This document shows positions 55,324-64,000 of a stretch of 64,000 bases of DNA, piece by piece (position 1 is the first letter of the stretch; each line of letters begins with the position of its first letter). The stretch spans positions 1,178,001 through 1,242,000 of the forward strand of contig NZ_CP033917.1 in assembly GCF_003815655.1 (NCBI RefSeq). Reading direction: 5' to 3'. The notes beneath the pieces were generated by a model that was not told where the DNA came from, did no database searches, and saw only the letters and a program-made list of their open reading frames with translations. Position numbers and translations under genes: made by a program. The DNA is from Chryseobacterium sp. G0201. GTDB taxonomy: Bacteria; Bacteroidota; Bacteroidia; Flavobacteriales; Weeksellaceae.

Positions 55324-56778
55324 ATGTCAGAAATAGAAGAAACAGAAGTACGCGGCGGACAGGGACAGGTTCTGGACCCTGAGACTTACAGAGATTCTAT
55401 AGGGACAATGGAGCGATCCGGAAAAAGAAAATGGGTCTTTCCGAGGAAGCCTAAAGGTAAATTTACCAACTATAGAGATCTTGTAAGCTATACCCTATTG
55501 GTTATTTATTTTGCAGTGCCATTCATTAAGATCAATGGTAATCCATTCTTTTTATTTAACGTTATTGATAGAGAGTTTTACATCATCGGACAGCCTTTCT
55601 ATCCACAAGACTTTTTCATTCTTACTTTAGGTGCCATCGCATCTTTAATATTTATCATCATTTTTACGATTGCGTTCGGAAGAATTTTCTGCGGGTGGAT
55701 ATGCCCTCAGACAATTTTTATGGAATCGATTTTCCGTAAAATTGAATATCTTATTGAAGGTGACCGAAACAGGCAAATGAAGCTTGACAGACAAGAGTGG
55801 AACACCGAAAAGATTTGGAAAAGAAGCTTAAAATGGACGGTTTACATGATTATTTCCCTAATCATCACTCACTTTATGCTTATGTATATTGTTGGGTATC
55901 AGGAAATATTTAAAATTATCTCTGAAGGACCGTTTGCACATCCTACCAATTTCATTGTAATGGTTCTTTTTACTTCAGCATTTTACTTTGTATTTGCGTG
56001 GTTCAGAGAACAGGTTTGTACGTTGGTTTGTCCATACGGAAGATTGCAGGGAGTTTTAATTGATAAAGATACGATCAACGTTTTCTACGATTTTAACCGT
56101 GGAGAAAACAGATCTAAATGGAGAAAAGGTGAAGACAGAAAAGCTGCCGGAAAAGGAGACTGTATCGACTGTCATCAATGCGTTGTCGTTTGCCCTACAG
56201 GAATCGACATCAGAGACGGGCAACAGTTGGAATGTATCAACTGTACAGCTTGTATCGATGCCTGTGATGAAGTAATGGATAAAGTTGGTCTTCCAAGAGG
56301 ATTGATCAGATATGCTTCTGAAAACGAAATTGAGCAAGGAACAGAATTTAAATTTACTGGAAGAATGAAAGGCTTTGCGGTCGTTCTCGCTTTATTGGTT
56401 GGTTTCTTAGGGTTTTTACTTTACAACCGTGGAGAGATGGAAGCCAAATTCATCAAGCCTGCAGGTAGCACATTCTTTGTAAGAGACGGAAAAATTACCA
56501 ATACTTATAATTATACTTTCTTAAATAAAACTAACGATAAGAAAATTGTAACGATAAAAGTAATCGAACCAAAACATGGCGAAATCATCTACAGTGCATC
56601 AAGCAAAATTACTGTAGACAGAGATAAAATGTCAAAAGGAACGATCAATATCAGTTTCCCGGAAAATGATATGAAACTTTCAAAACAAAACATCACGATC
56701 GGAGTGTATGATATGAAAGGAAAATTGATCGATTCTTATCAAACCTATTTTGAAGGACCATTTAAGTTACAGTTTTAA
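55324..56778 (+). CDS. ccoG: CcoG-type ferredoxin-like cbb3 assembly protein
   Basis: 484 residues. Several membrane segments, the CGWICPQTIFMES block, VCTLVCPYGRLQG, then two 4Fe-4S motifs: CIDCHQCVVVCPTGIDIRD and CINCTACIDACDE. The C-terminal half is a periplasmic Ig-like (FixG_C) domain. CcoG reduces copper during oxidase assembly in other bacteria. Its gene follows the ccoP hairpin. Confidence 0.94.
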   Translation: MSEIEETEVRGGQGQVLDPETYRDSIGTMERSGKRKWVFPRKPKGKFTNYRDLVSYTLLVIYFAVPFIKINGNPFFLFNVIDREFYIIGQPFYPQDFFILTLGAIASLIFIIIFTIAFGRIFCGWICPQTIFMESIFRKIEYLIEGDRNRQMKLDRQEWNTEKIWKRSLKWTVYMIISLIITHFMLMYIVGYQEIFKIISEGPFAHPTNFIVMVLFTSAFYFVFAWFREQVCTLVCPYGRLQGVLIDKDTINVFYDFNRGENRSKWRKGEDRKAAGKGDCIDCHQCVVVCPTGIDIRDGQQLECINCTACIDACDEVMDKVGLPRGLIRYASENEIEQGTEFKFTGRMKGFAVVLALLVGFLGFLLYNRGEMEAKFIKPAGSTFFVRDGKITNTYNYTFLNKTNDKKIVTIKVIEPKHGEIIYSASSKITVDRDKMSKGTINISFPENDMKLSKQNITIGVYDMKGKLIDSYQTYFEGPFKLQF

Positions 56779-56868
56779 ATTTTAACAATGAAATAGCCCT
56801 CATTTGGAATAAACACAAAATGAGAACATAATTTCAGATGACCTTTAAAAAATAATAAAATTTACATA

Positions 56869-57321
56869 ATGAAAAACTTTAGTTGGGGACACGGTGTTGT
56901 AATTGCATTATTTGCATTCATAGTTTTTATTTTATCGATGTTATTTCTTTTCCCGAACGGGCAGAAAAACTCTGAAATGGTAACCGATAATTATTATGAA
57001 GAAGAATTAAAATACCAGGATGTAATTGATGCGAAGAAAAAAGCTGACGACTTACAGGAAAAACCTACATATAAACAAGATACAAACGGAATTAAAATAG
57101 TTTTCCCGAAAGATTATGATAATTCTAACACAACGGTAAAATTTGTTTTAAACAGAACCGATGACCAGAATTTAGACATCAAAAAATCTGAACAGCTGGA
57201 TGCAAATCAATCTATTCTAATTCCGGGAAAAGTATTAAAACCAGGAAATTATACTTTGAGATTGATGTGGACGAAAGACAAAACAGACTACAGAATGGAT
57301 TATGATGTGATATGGAAATAG
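56869..57321 (+). CDS. ccoH: FixH/CcoH-family protein
   Basis: 150 residues, one N-terminal membrane helix (~9-28), then VTDNYYEEELKYQDVIDAKK, the FixH signature (NYY..E..YQ). The remainder forms a small beta domain. Needed for oxidase assembly together with CcoI in other bacteria. Its 3' end overlaps the next gene by ten bases. Confidence 0.9.
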   Translation: MKNFSWGHGVVIALFAFIVFILSMLFLFPNGQKNSEMVTDNYYEEELKYQDVIDAKKKADDLQEKPTYKQDTNGIKIVFPKDYDNSNTTVKFVLNRTDDQNLDIKKSEQLDANQSILIPGKVLKPGNYTLRLMWTKDKTDYRMDYDVIWK

Positions 57322-58079
57322 CACTTATTTTATCGGCTATCGGCTTAGGTTTCGCTTCCGGATTTCACTGTATCGGAATGTGCGGACCTATTGCCCTATC
57401 GATGGGATTAACAAAAAAGCAGGCTACCAATTATTATCTTCAAAATTTGACATACCAATTTGGAAGAATTTCCACCTATGCTCTTCTGGGAGCGGTTTTA
57501 GGAATTATTGGACAAGGTTTTGAGATGGCCGGTTTTCAACAATATTTAACAATAGCCGTCGGTATTTTATTGATCGTAATGGCGATATTTTCTTTTGGAG
57601 GAAAAGATTTTGCTTCGAAAATTCCTTTCTTTTCTAAATTTTTATTTAAAGTTAAATCCAATTTAGGAAGATTGCTACAAAAAGCAGATTATCGCTCAAG
57701 ATTTACAACAGGGATCCTTAATGGCTTTTTACCTTGCGGAATGGTTTATATGGCTCTTACAGCAAGCTTGGCAAGCGGAGGAATATGGCAAGGAGCGTCA
57801 TATATGGCTTTATTTGGCTTGGGAACACTTCCATTCATGTTTGCGGTAGTTCTTGTCGGAAACTTGATGAATCAGGCTTTTAGAGTGAAGGTTTTAAAAG
57901 TAATTCCTGTAGTGATGATTGTTTTAGGAGGATTATTTATCGTAAGAGGTCTGGAATTAGGAATACCTTACATTTCACCAAGAGCCGAAGCAATGACCAT
58001 TTCCAAAGATAATCAGGGCGATTGCCATTTACCCGGAGATCACAGCACCCATCAGCACAACACAGTAAACTGTCATTAA
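57312..58079 (+). CDS. SafE/DsbD-like membrane protein with His/Cys-rich tail
   Basis: 255 residues of the sulfite exporter TauE/SafE (DsbD_2-like) family: about six helices, FHCIGMCGPIALSMGLTKK with the paired cysteine-containing motif CIGMCGP, and NGFLPCGMVYMAL as the second half. The last ~20 residues are unusually rich in His and Cys (GDCHLPGDHSTHQHNTVNCH). Such proteins end many Bacteroidota cco clusters and are thought to help copper or redox handling; the tail supports metal binding. It overlaps ccoH by ten bases. Confidence 0.85.
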   Translation: MEIALILSAIGLGFASGFHCIGMCGPIALSMGLTKKQATNYYLQNLTYQFGRISTYALLGAVLGIIGQGFEMAGFQQYLTIAVGILLIVMAIFSFGGKDFASKIPFFSKFLFKVKSNLGRLLQKADYRSRFTTGILNGFLPCGMVYMALTASLASGGIWQGASYMALFGLGTLPFMFAVVLVGNLMNQAFRVKVLKVIPVVMIVLGGLFIVRGLELGIPYISPRAEAMTISKDNQGDCHLPGDHSTHQHNTVNCH

Positions 58080-58093
58080 TTATAACTAAAACC

Positions 58094-58846
58094 ATGAGAC
58101 AAACTCTATTTTTACTTTTAATCAGTCTTTTTGTACTGCAGTCTTGCACGATCAATTCTGAAATCGTTTATCATAAAGATGCGGCATCAACTATGCTGAC
58201 TGATATTGATATGAAGGAATTCATCAAAGAAATGAAAGCCATGACTCCCGATTCTCTACAAAACAAAAAAGAGTTTGGAGATATGGATAAACTTCCCACG
58301 ACATGGACGAGCATTTATGAACTAGAAAAAAAGGAAGGAAAAAATACAAAAGATCCCGACTCTTTACGAATCATGAAGAAAATTTTCATGAAATCTACCC
58401 GAGAAAATAATGATCCTGTAGGTTTTTCATTAAAATTAGACCATTTCACACAAACTGATTACAAAGCTTTAAATAATTTCACCAAACAGGAAACACTTCC
58501 TTTAGAACAAAATATTTATAACATTTGGGACGGTAAAACCTTGACGATCGATACGAATAATTTTAATCTAAAAAGCCTTAAGGAAGCACTATCAAAACAA
58601 TCTCCGGACGGACAATCTAAAGAAGGAGACGACGGAAAAATTGAAGGAATGATGATGATGTTTTTCAAAAAAATTGAAACTACTTTAAAATTTGAAGGCA
58701 AAATAAAATCAATTACAGGAAAACACGATTGGCTGAAAAAAGTTGACGATCATTCTGTAAAAATAGAATATGACCTAAAATCGATGTTTGATAAAGGCGA
58801 AAAACTCCAAAACGAAGACAAAAAAATAATCATCGTTACCGAATAA
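58094..58846 (+). CDS. Lipoprotein of unknown function
   Basis: 250 residues from the ATG at 58094, which opens a lipoprotein signal (MRQTLFLLLISLFVLQSC, then TIN). The longer frame starts inside the SafE-like gene and has no signal. The mature part is soluble, Lys/Asp-rich, with DNFNLKSLKEALSK-like and KVDDHSVKIEYDLKSMF segments. No family recognised. It lies 14 bases after the cco cluster and ends at a strong terminator, so it may share the transcript. Confidence 0.75.
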   Translation: MRQTLFLLLISLFVLQSCTINSEIVYHKDAASTMLTDIDMKEFIKEMKAMTPDSLQNKKEFGDMDKLPTTWTSIYELEKKEGKNTKDPDSLRIMKKIFMKSTRENNDPVGFSLKLDHFTQTDYKALNNFTKQETLPLEQNIYNIWDGKTLTIDTNNFNLKSLKEALSKQSPDGQSKEGDDGKIEGMMMMFFKKIETTLKFEGKIKSITGKHDWLKKVDDHSVKIEYDLKSMFDKGEKLQNEDKKIIIVTE

Positions 58847-58850
58847 AACA

Positions 58851-58875
58851 AAACCACCGAAAATTTCGGTGGTTT
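58851..58875. terminator. Bidirectional terminator between the cco side and serS
   Basis: 12-base perfect stem AAACCACCGAAA / TTTCGGTGGTTT with a one-base centre and a T-run; starts four bases after the lipoprotein gene and lies 28 bases after the convergent serS. Confidence 0.85.
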
Positions 58876-58902
58876 TTTATTTTAGATTAAAACTATGTCA
58901 GT

Positions 58903-60171
58903 TTAATTAATTACATCAAATCTTGCATATTCGGCAACCTTTTTAGGAAGCTTAATACCTTCTTCAGTTTGATTATTCTCAAGCAAAGCAGCCATAATTC
59001 TTGGTAAAGCCATTGCAGAACCATTTAAAGTGTGAACTAATTGAGATTTACCATCCGTTTTGTAACGACATTTCAAACGATTCGCCTGAAAAGTTTCAAA
59101 ATTAGAAACTGAACTTACTTCAAGCCACATTTCCTGAGCAGCACTCCAAACTTCAAAATCGTAAGTCATTGCAGACGCAAAACCTGTATCTCCACCACAA
59201 AGTCTCAACACTCTGTAAGGAAGTTCAAGATCCGTTAAGATCTCTTTGATATGCTCAACCATTTCTTCCAAAACAGCATAAGAATTTTCAGGTTTTTCAA
59301 GTCTTACAATTTCTACTTTTTCGAATTGGTGAAGACGGTTCAGACCTCTTACGTGAGCCCCATAACTTCCCGCTTCTCTTCTGTAACATTGAGAAAATGC
59401 TGTATTTTTAATCGGAAGATCTTTTTCTTCCAACAAAACATCACGATACAAATTCGTAACCGGAACTTCCGCTGTCGGGATTAAATATAAATCATCCGCT
59501 TGAATATAGTACATCTGCCCTTCTTTATCTGGCAACTGGCCTGTTCCGTATCCTGAAGCTTCATTTACAACGTGAGGCGGATTAACTTCCAAATATCCCT
59601 TCTCAACATTTTTATCTAAGAAATATTGAACCAAAGCTCTCTGCAACCTCGCCCCTTTTCCTAAATAAACAGGGAAACCGGCACCGGCAATTTTAACGCC
59701 TAATTCAAAATCGATCAAATTATATTTTTTAGCCAGTTCCCAGTGAGGAATTGCTCCTTCACCAAGACCTTCTACATCGTGAGATTGATAAATAATTTCG
59801 TTATCATCTGCAGACGCTCCGCTTTTTACCAATTCATTCGGAATGTTCGGAAGTTGGTATAAAATATCTAATAAAGCCTTTTCTTTGATTTCTAACTGAG
59901 ATTTCAATTCTGAGCTCGACTCTTTGTATTGTGCTGTTTTAGATTTTGCAGATTCTGCTTCTTCTTTTTTACCTTCTTTCATCAATAATCCAATCTCTTT
60001 GGAGATCTTGTTGATTTCTGAAAGTTGAGAATCTAATTCAAATTGGATTTTCTTTCTTTCGTCGTCAGTAGCAATAGCATCATCTACCAACTCAAGATTT
60101 TTGAATTGTCTTTTTTTCAGACCTTCTAAAACGCGTTCTTTATTGTCGCGCAAAAAATTGACTTGTAACAT
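58903..60171 (-). CDS. serS: Seryl-tRNA synthetase
   Basis: 422 residues. Charges tRNA-Ser. N-terminal antiparallel coiled coil (~1-110; rich in Lys/Glu), then the class II core with TAEVPVTNLYRD, motif 2 QCYRREAGSYGAHVRGLNRL and motif 3 NGSAMALPRIMAALLENNQ. Stands alone with a terminator after it. Confidence 0.97.
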   Translation of the reverse strand: MLQVNFLRDNKERVLEGLKKRQFKNLELVDDAIATDDERKKIQFELDSQLSEINKISKEIGLLMKEGKKEEAESAKSKTAQYKESSSELKSQLEIKEKALLDILYQLPNIPNELVKSGASADDNEIIYQSHDVEGLGEGAIPHWELAKKYNLIDFELGVKIAGAGFPVYLGKGARLQRALVQYFLDKNVEKGYLEVNPPHVVNEASGYGTGQLPDKEGQMYYIQADDLYLIPTAEVPVTNLYRDVLLEEKDLPIKNTAFSQCYRREAGSYGAHVRGLNRLHQFEKVEIVRLEKPENSYAVLEEMVEHIKEILTDLELPYRVLRLCGGDTGFASAMTYDFEVWSAAQEMWLEVSSVSNFETFQANRLKCRYKTDGKSQLVHTLNGSAMALPRIMAALLENNQTEEGIKLPKKVAEYARFDVIN

Positions 60172-60237
60172 TGTATTTAGATGTTAGTTATTAGAATGTT
60201 AGACATAGATTATCTAACAGTTGTGCAAATTTAAAAA

Positions 60238-60741
60238 TTATTTTATGATCGTAACTACGTTTGGAACATTTGGTTGTTTCGTAAATCTTAAGGTATCATT
60301 ATAATATACTTTCGAAACTTCAAAAACAGTAGGAGTCGAACGGTATTGAATCTCTAATTTTTCCTGAATCGTATCTATCGGTATATTATTTACTGATTTT
60401 CTTAGCGAAACAGTGATAACCGAATGATACGTTTTATTATTTGGATCTAAAGTGTCCAGCCCTATTCTTTTTGCTCCTGCAATATATTCAATATAAAAAA
60501 GCGAATCAGAAGTCATTTTGAGTGAACTGGTTACCGGTGCAGTATCCGAATCCCCAAAATTATCGTTCATTGAATAGGTGTAGACAGAACTATCTTTCTT
60601 ATTATGAAATAAGTCCCTTCCAGAACTATTTTTCATGTAAATATTTAATATTTGATCTATTTTTTGAATATCATCTTCACCACCTCTACAACTTAGAAGT
60701 GCAAAAAATACGACCAATATTCCGAAAATAACATTTTTCAT
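60238..60741 (-). CDS. Lipoprotein of unknown function
   Basis: 167 residues. Lipobox FALLSCRGGED (Cys18). The mature part has no recognised domain; it contains KVYYNDTLRFTKQPNVPN and a possible beta-sandwich. Same strand as serS and the flippase gene, 27 bases after the latter, so possibly in the surface-polysaccharide transcript. Confidence 0.75.
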   Translation of the reverse strand: MKNVIFGILVVFFALLSCRGGEDDIQKIDQILNIYMKNSSGRDLFHNKKDSSVYTYSMNDNFGDSDTAPVTSSLKMTSDSLFYIEYIAGAKRIGLDTLDPNNKTYHSVITVSLRKSVNNIPIDTIQEKLEIQYRSTPTVFEVSKVYYNDTLRFTKQPNVPNVVTIIK

Positions 60742-60768
60742 TTCAACAAAGATAATAAAGATTTGTAA

Positions 60769-62013
60769 TTAAGAAAGTTTCCGCAGGTATAATAAGAAAA
60801 ATACCATGTAAGAAAATCCTGAAATAAGTAACGTAGAAGTCATCGCAATTCCCATCCCAACAACTCCGTACGTCGGAATTAAAAGAGAGGATATTCCGTA
60901 TAAAATAAGAAGTGAAGCCACGCTAATCCACGTATTGATCTCGATTTTTCCTACTGCGGGCAGTAAATTGCCGTAAAGGTTTCGGGTAAGCATCCCAACA
61001 TTAAAACCTATGAGTAAAATCATTAATAAAGTTCCATTTTCAACATACGCTTTCCCGAAAAAAAACTGTAGAATATATTCATCAAAAAAGAAAAAGAAAA
61101 TAAATATTCCTGCACAGATCGGTAAAAATATTTTATGAAAATTGACAACATACGAGCTGAGAAATTTCTTATTCCTATAATTTTTTGAAAGTATCGGAAA
61201 ATCACTCTGTAAAAAACTCACCGCCAGAAATGTAATATTGGAAGGAATTAAAATCGCCACTCTGTAATTGGCAACGGCAGTTTCATTCATTAAAAACCCG
61301 AGCAGCAGAATATCTAAAGAAAACAATGTCTCAGAAATAAGCGATGTTGCAGCCGTAAATGCTCCGTAACGCCACATTTCTTTATAATTTTTCGGGATAA
61401 ATTTTCGGGATAAATAAATATCTTTTTTAAGCCAAAACAAGGCTAAATAAGGCGTAATCGTAATCGCAATAAGATATCCGTAGAATTTAAAAAAATAAGT
61501 GCAGATAAATATTAATAGTAATCCTCCAATATTGACAACATTATTGATTCTTGCAAACGTTTGGTTCTTCCCTGTAATTCTATAAAAAGCCTGAATATGA
61601 TTGACAAAATAATATCCTCCGAGTCTTATTGCGCAAAAAACAAAAATGAGAAAAATGTCTTCATATTTATTAAAATAGAATATTGAAGCTCCTAAAAACA
61701 AGATAATTAATATAATTTCAAATAAAATTCCTTTGAAAAAAAAATAGGATGATATTTTGAGCTTTTCATTTTCGTCAGATGAAATAGAACCGAATCTCAT
61801 TAAACTCTGACCGCTTCCAAAACCTGTAAATGGCAAAAAAATCGTCAAAACCGAGAGAACGATACTCAATACTCCGAATTCGTTTTCAGGAAGCAGCCTG
61901 ATAATCAATAAAGAACCGATGAAACCGCAGATCTTGGCAATCAGGAAAGATAAGAAAACGTAATGTCCACTATTATTAAAAAAACTTCTTAAAAAATCTT
62001 TCAGACTTTTCAC
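60769..62013 (-). CDS. Oligosaccharide flippase family protein (Wzx-like)
   Basis: 414 residues with about twelve membrane helices and no soluble domain. N-terminal SFLIAKICGFIGSLLIIRLL followed by ENEFGVLS is the polysaccharide-export/flippase signature. It probably moves a lipid-linked glycan across the inner membrane. Overlaps the glycosyltransferase gene by four bases. Part of a surface-glycan group with the GT4 and FkbM genes. Confidence 0.88.
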   Translation of the reverse strand: MKSLKDFLRSFFNNSGHYVFLSFLIAKICGFIGSLLIIRLLPENEFGVLSIVLSVLTIFLPFTGFGSGQSLMRFGSISSDENEKLKISSYFFFKGILFEIILIILFLGASIFYFNKYEDIFLIFVFCAIRLGGYYFVNHIQAFYRITGKNQTFARINNVVNIGGLLLIFICTYFFKFYGYLIAITITPYLALFWLKKDIYLSRKFIPKNYKEMWRYGAFTAATSLISETLFSLDILLLGFLMNETAVANYRVAILIPSNITFLAVSFLQSDFPILSKNYRNKKFLSSYVVNFHKIFLPICAGIFIFFFFFDEYILQFFFGKAYVENGTLLMILLIGFNVGMLTRNLYGNLLPAVGKIEINTWISVASLLILYGISSLLIPTYGVVGMGIAMTSTLLISGFSYMVFFLLYLRKLS

Positions 62014-63146
62014 GACAGCTTGTTTTTAGCAATAACTTCATTATAAATCTCAGTAAATTGTTTCGCAATAGACTCTCTTGAATAGCCGTTTACAGAGAAT
62101 TGTCTGATCTCAGATTCATTTTTAAAAGAATATTCCTGCTTACAGATTTTTTCTAAAACGCTGTAAAGTTGATCTGTATTGTTTTTTTCGATTCCGATTC
62201 CCAAACCGTCAATAATAAACTCGGCAGCTCCTCCAACCTTTGTTGAGATCACAGGTTTTCCGCAGGCGTACGACTCTAAAATTACACAACCTTGAGTTTC
62301 ATTTTCACTGAATAAGATGAAATAATCTGAATTTTGCATTTTTTCTGCAACTTCAGCGTAACTAATTGCATCAAAAACTTTTATATAATTTTCAGCATTC
62401 AAATCTTTAACCAAATTGATCAAAGATTCAGTTTCACCATCGCCCCCTATTTCCAAACTCACCTTAAATCCGTTTTGATGTAACAAATGAATAGTATTAA
62501 TGATATCTTTTGGTCTTTTACGTGGAATTAAGCTTGATACATGAAGAAATTTGCTTTCAGATTTTTCGGCTTTAGATTTAACAGTAAAAAGTTCGGTATC
62601 AACAACATTTGAAATTACTTTCATTGGAGTTTCAATTCCTAATTGTTTTAAACTGTCTTTTAAGTTATAACTTACGGGCAAAATATAACCCGCATTTTTA
62701 GAGATATACTTTGCAATTCGTTTAATATTATTGGAAGTTTTGTCAAGATTTTGCTCCTGTAAAGCCGTCCAATGCTCTGTAACAACAAATGGAATTTTAT
62801 ATTTTTTCTTCAAATACACAGCAAACAGCATATTGTTATGAAGAACGCTGGCATGAACCAAATCTGGCTTTTGCATCTTGGAAAATCCCATTTTGTAGGC
62901 TTTCATTCGCCTGAAGAAATTCAGAACCGGATTGGCGGAATTTTTATAATAAATAATCAATGTTCTGATGCTATTTATTATTTTATCATCAAAAATAAAT
63001 TCTTCTTTTTGGTTGATATCTCCGATTGTATGCAGTATTTCCACATCATGTAACAATGCAGCAGCTTCTGCGTGACGCTGCACAAAATTACCGTTAGTAG
63101 GCTCCAGTTTGTTCGGGAACCATGAGGAAATAAAAAGTATTTTCAA
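62010..63146 (-). CDS. Family 4 glycosyltransferase
   Basis: 378 residues, GT-B fold. N-terminal FISSWFPNKLEPTNGNFVQR and the C-terminal donor site SENETQGCVILESYACGKPV (E-x7-E) with STKVGGAAEFI are signatures. Transfers a sugar from an activated donor; specificity open. Overlaps the flippase gene by four bases, so the two are coupled. Confidence 0.93.
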   Translation of the reverse strand: MKILFISSWFPNKLEPTNGNFVQRHAEAAALLHDVEILHTIGDINQKEEFIFDDKIINSIRTLIIYYKNSANPVLNFFRRMKAYKMGFSKMQKPDLVHASVLHNNMLFAVYLKKKYKIPFVVTEHWTALQEQNLDKTSNNIKRIAKYISKNAGYILPVSYNLKDSLKQLGIETPMKVISNVVDTELFTVKSKAEKSESKFLHVSSLIPRKRPKDIINTIHLLHQNGFKVSLEIGGDGETESLINLVKDLNAENYIKVFDAISYAEVAEKMQNSDYFILFSENETQGCVILESYACGKPVISTKVGGAAEFIIDGLGIGIEKNNTDQLYSVLEKICKQEYSFKNESEIRQFSVNGYSRESIAKQFTEIYNEVIAKNKLS

Positions 63147-63152
63147 TAGAAA

Positions 63153-63641
63153 TTATTTTATAGAAGCAGCCCAGCTTTTATCGATCGGCAAAAGAAAATG
63201 ACCTAGGAAATCAAGATATGTGTTTTTTGAAAAATCAAAAACCTCAATGTCTCTAGACAATTCCCCGTTTCTCAATTTTGTTTTAAAATCGATCAATTTT
63301 AAGGTTTTAATCTCTCCATTTTCTACAAAACTAGCCTTCATTCTGTCGAATAGACCTAATTGATACTTTTCATCAATCTCTCTCATGATCTTGCCCAGCG
63401 CATCGATACTACATCCGGAAGCCATTTCTTTCTCCTCATCCACACAAACCACGATAAACTGATTTTTCTCGATCTTAAAAGATGATGAAAGCGGTTTTCC
63501 ATGTGCAGCCCAAGTTGTCAGAAAATCATACAATTTTTCAGTAACTGTCTTTGCTTCCTTCGTTGTGAAAGGTCTTGATGCCGGATATATAATAACTCTA
63601 TAGTCGTTAGCTTCTACGATACTTGATTCTTCAATCTTCAT
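63153..63641 (-). CDS. Conserved Bacteroidota protein (often misnamed ABC transporter ATPase)
   Basis: 162 residues, soluble. Features VIIYPASRPFTTKEAKTV, WAAHGKPL, FIVVCVDEEKEMASGCSIDA and a C-terminal half with no Walker motifs. Database entries of this family that I recall carry the label ABC transporter ATPase, but no P-loop is present, so that name is not supported. Function unknown. Six bases upstream of the glycosyltransferase gene on the same strand. Confidence 0.75.
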   Translation of the reverse strand: MKIEESSIVEANDYRVIIYPASRPFTTKEAKTVTEKLYDFLTTWAAHGKPLSSSFKIEKNQFIVVCVDEEKEMASGCSIDALGKIMREIDEKYQLGLFDRMKASFVENGEIKTLKLIDFKTKLRNGELSRDIEVFDFSKNTYLDFLGHFLLPIDKSWAASIK

Positions 63642-63720
63642 TTTAGATGATTTTTAAAGTATAAAATTACGATTTTTTCTTCAAATACTAAGAGTTGTAC
63701 CTTATTGCAATCTATCTGAA

Positions 63721-64000
63721 TTATTGAATAAACTCAAAAACAGCGTTATAAGAATTTTCGTTTTGACTGAGTACTTTTGTTTTGGTATAGCCTTTTTCTG
63801 TGAGTAATTGGATTAATTCTTTTTCGCTGCGGTTTGAAGCTTTGAGGGCGATATTGTTTATTTCTATTATGATTTTTGGTCTGATGTCAGTTAATATCTT
63901 TTCCATCCCTTTTAAAGCTAAATATTCGGCTCCTTCGATGTCTATTTTTATTAAATCAATATTCGAAATTTCCTTTTCTTTTACATAATCATCCAGACTA
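63721..64000 (-). CDS. FkbM-family methyltransferase, 3' part (5' end outside window)
   Basis: The frame is open from the stop at 63721 to the right edge; 92 residues are visible. It includes DLIKIDIEGAEYLALKGMEK followed by ILTDIRPKIIIEI, the FkbM signature (K.D.EG.E...L.G). A visible in-frame ATG at 63906 is not the true start. Such SAM-dependent O-methyltransferases often modify surface sugars, consistent with the adjacent glycan genes. Confidence 0.88.
   Translation of the reverse strand, partial: SLDDYVKEKEISNIDLIKIDIEGAEYLALKGMEKILTDIRPKIIIEINNIALKASNRSEKELIQLLTEKGYTKTKVLSQNENSYNAVFEFIQ

Noticed and set aside
56056..56337. Open frames on both strands within ccoG
   Set aside because: The ccoG frame carries the iron-sulfur motifs here; the others are shadows.

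Overview
The window is AT-rich and densely coded. It looks like the chromosome of a Bacteroidota, most likely a Flavobacteriia of the Chryseobacterium group (Weeksellaceae). The evidence is the eukaryote-like isoleucyl-tRNA synthetase, the fused CcoN-CcoO oxidase subunit, several TonB-dependent receptors, an HU-CCDC81-type protein, -7 elements of the TAnnTTTG type, and few Shine-Dalgarno sequences. The genus is inferred from overall resemblance and was not tested. I see no rRNA, tRNA, CRISPR array, prophage or insertion sequence.

Layout. 1-6160: 3' part of ileS, a DksA-like protein that has lost its zinc ligands, two small proteins, lspA, a SanA-like protein, a palindromic spacer and trpS. 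6186-12502 (minus): two-component system, a PepSY-like pair, a YjjG-type HAD phosphatase, an unlisted 44-residue ORF, a sigma factor, an outer membrane protein and metK. 12745-15315: divergent oxyR/katA with a perfect palindrome between them. 15422-18090: crotonase, dCMP deaminase, xerD and NUDIX on the plus strand. 18188-27617 (minus): haem-binding protein, Ig-like lipoprotein, serine hydrolase, a long REP-like palindrome, 2-hydroxyacid dehydrogenase, thioesterase, HU-like protein, a TPP-riboswitch-controlled TonB receptor and a WG-repeat protein. 27792-33457: a decayed aconitase fragment followed by acnB and a second aconitase. 33510-38525: LytTR two-component pair, DUF5694 protein and TonB receptor. 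38668-45478 (minus): a complete thiamine operon thiS-C-tenI-D-E-G-H-F behind a TPP riboswitch. 45592-48269: YD-repeat lipoprotein, RluA, a membrane protein and panB. 48334-58846: Crp/Fnr regulator divergent from the cbb3 oxidase cluster ccoI-S-NO-Q-P-G-H-safE. 58903-64000 (minus): serS, a lipoprotein, flippase, glycosyltransferase, a conserved protein and a partial FkbM methyltransferase.

How the genes work together. Thiamine supply is handled at two loci that carry the same riboswitch class, one for synthesis and one for probable outer-membrane uptake. The cco cluster encodes a high-affinity oxidase with its copper and haem assembly factors, and probably sits under the adjacent Crp/Fnr protein, which has a CRP-like site over its own start. 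OxyR and catalase form a peroxide-response unit. The tandem aconitases are preceded by the frameshifted remains of a third copy of the aconitase head. This and the intergenic regulatory DNA (oxyR-katA, crp-ccoI, the ccoP-ccoG hairpin) are the least ordinary things seen. I found no clearly new multi-gene system.
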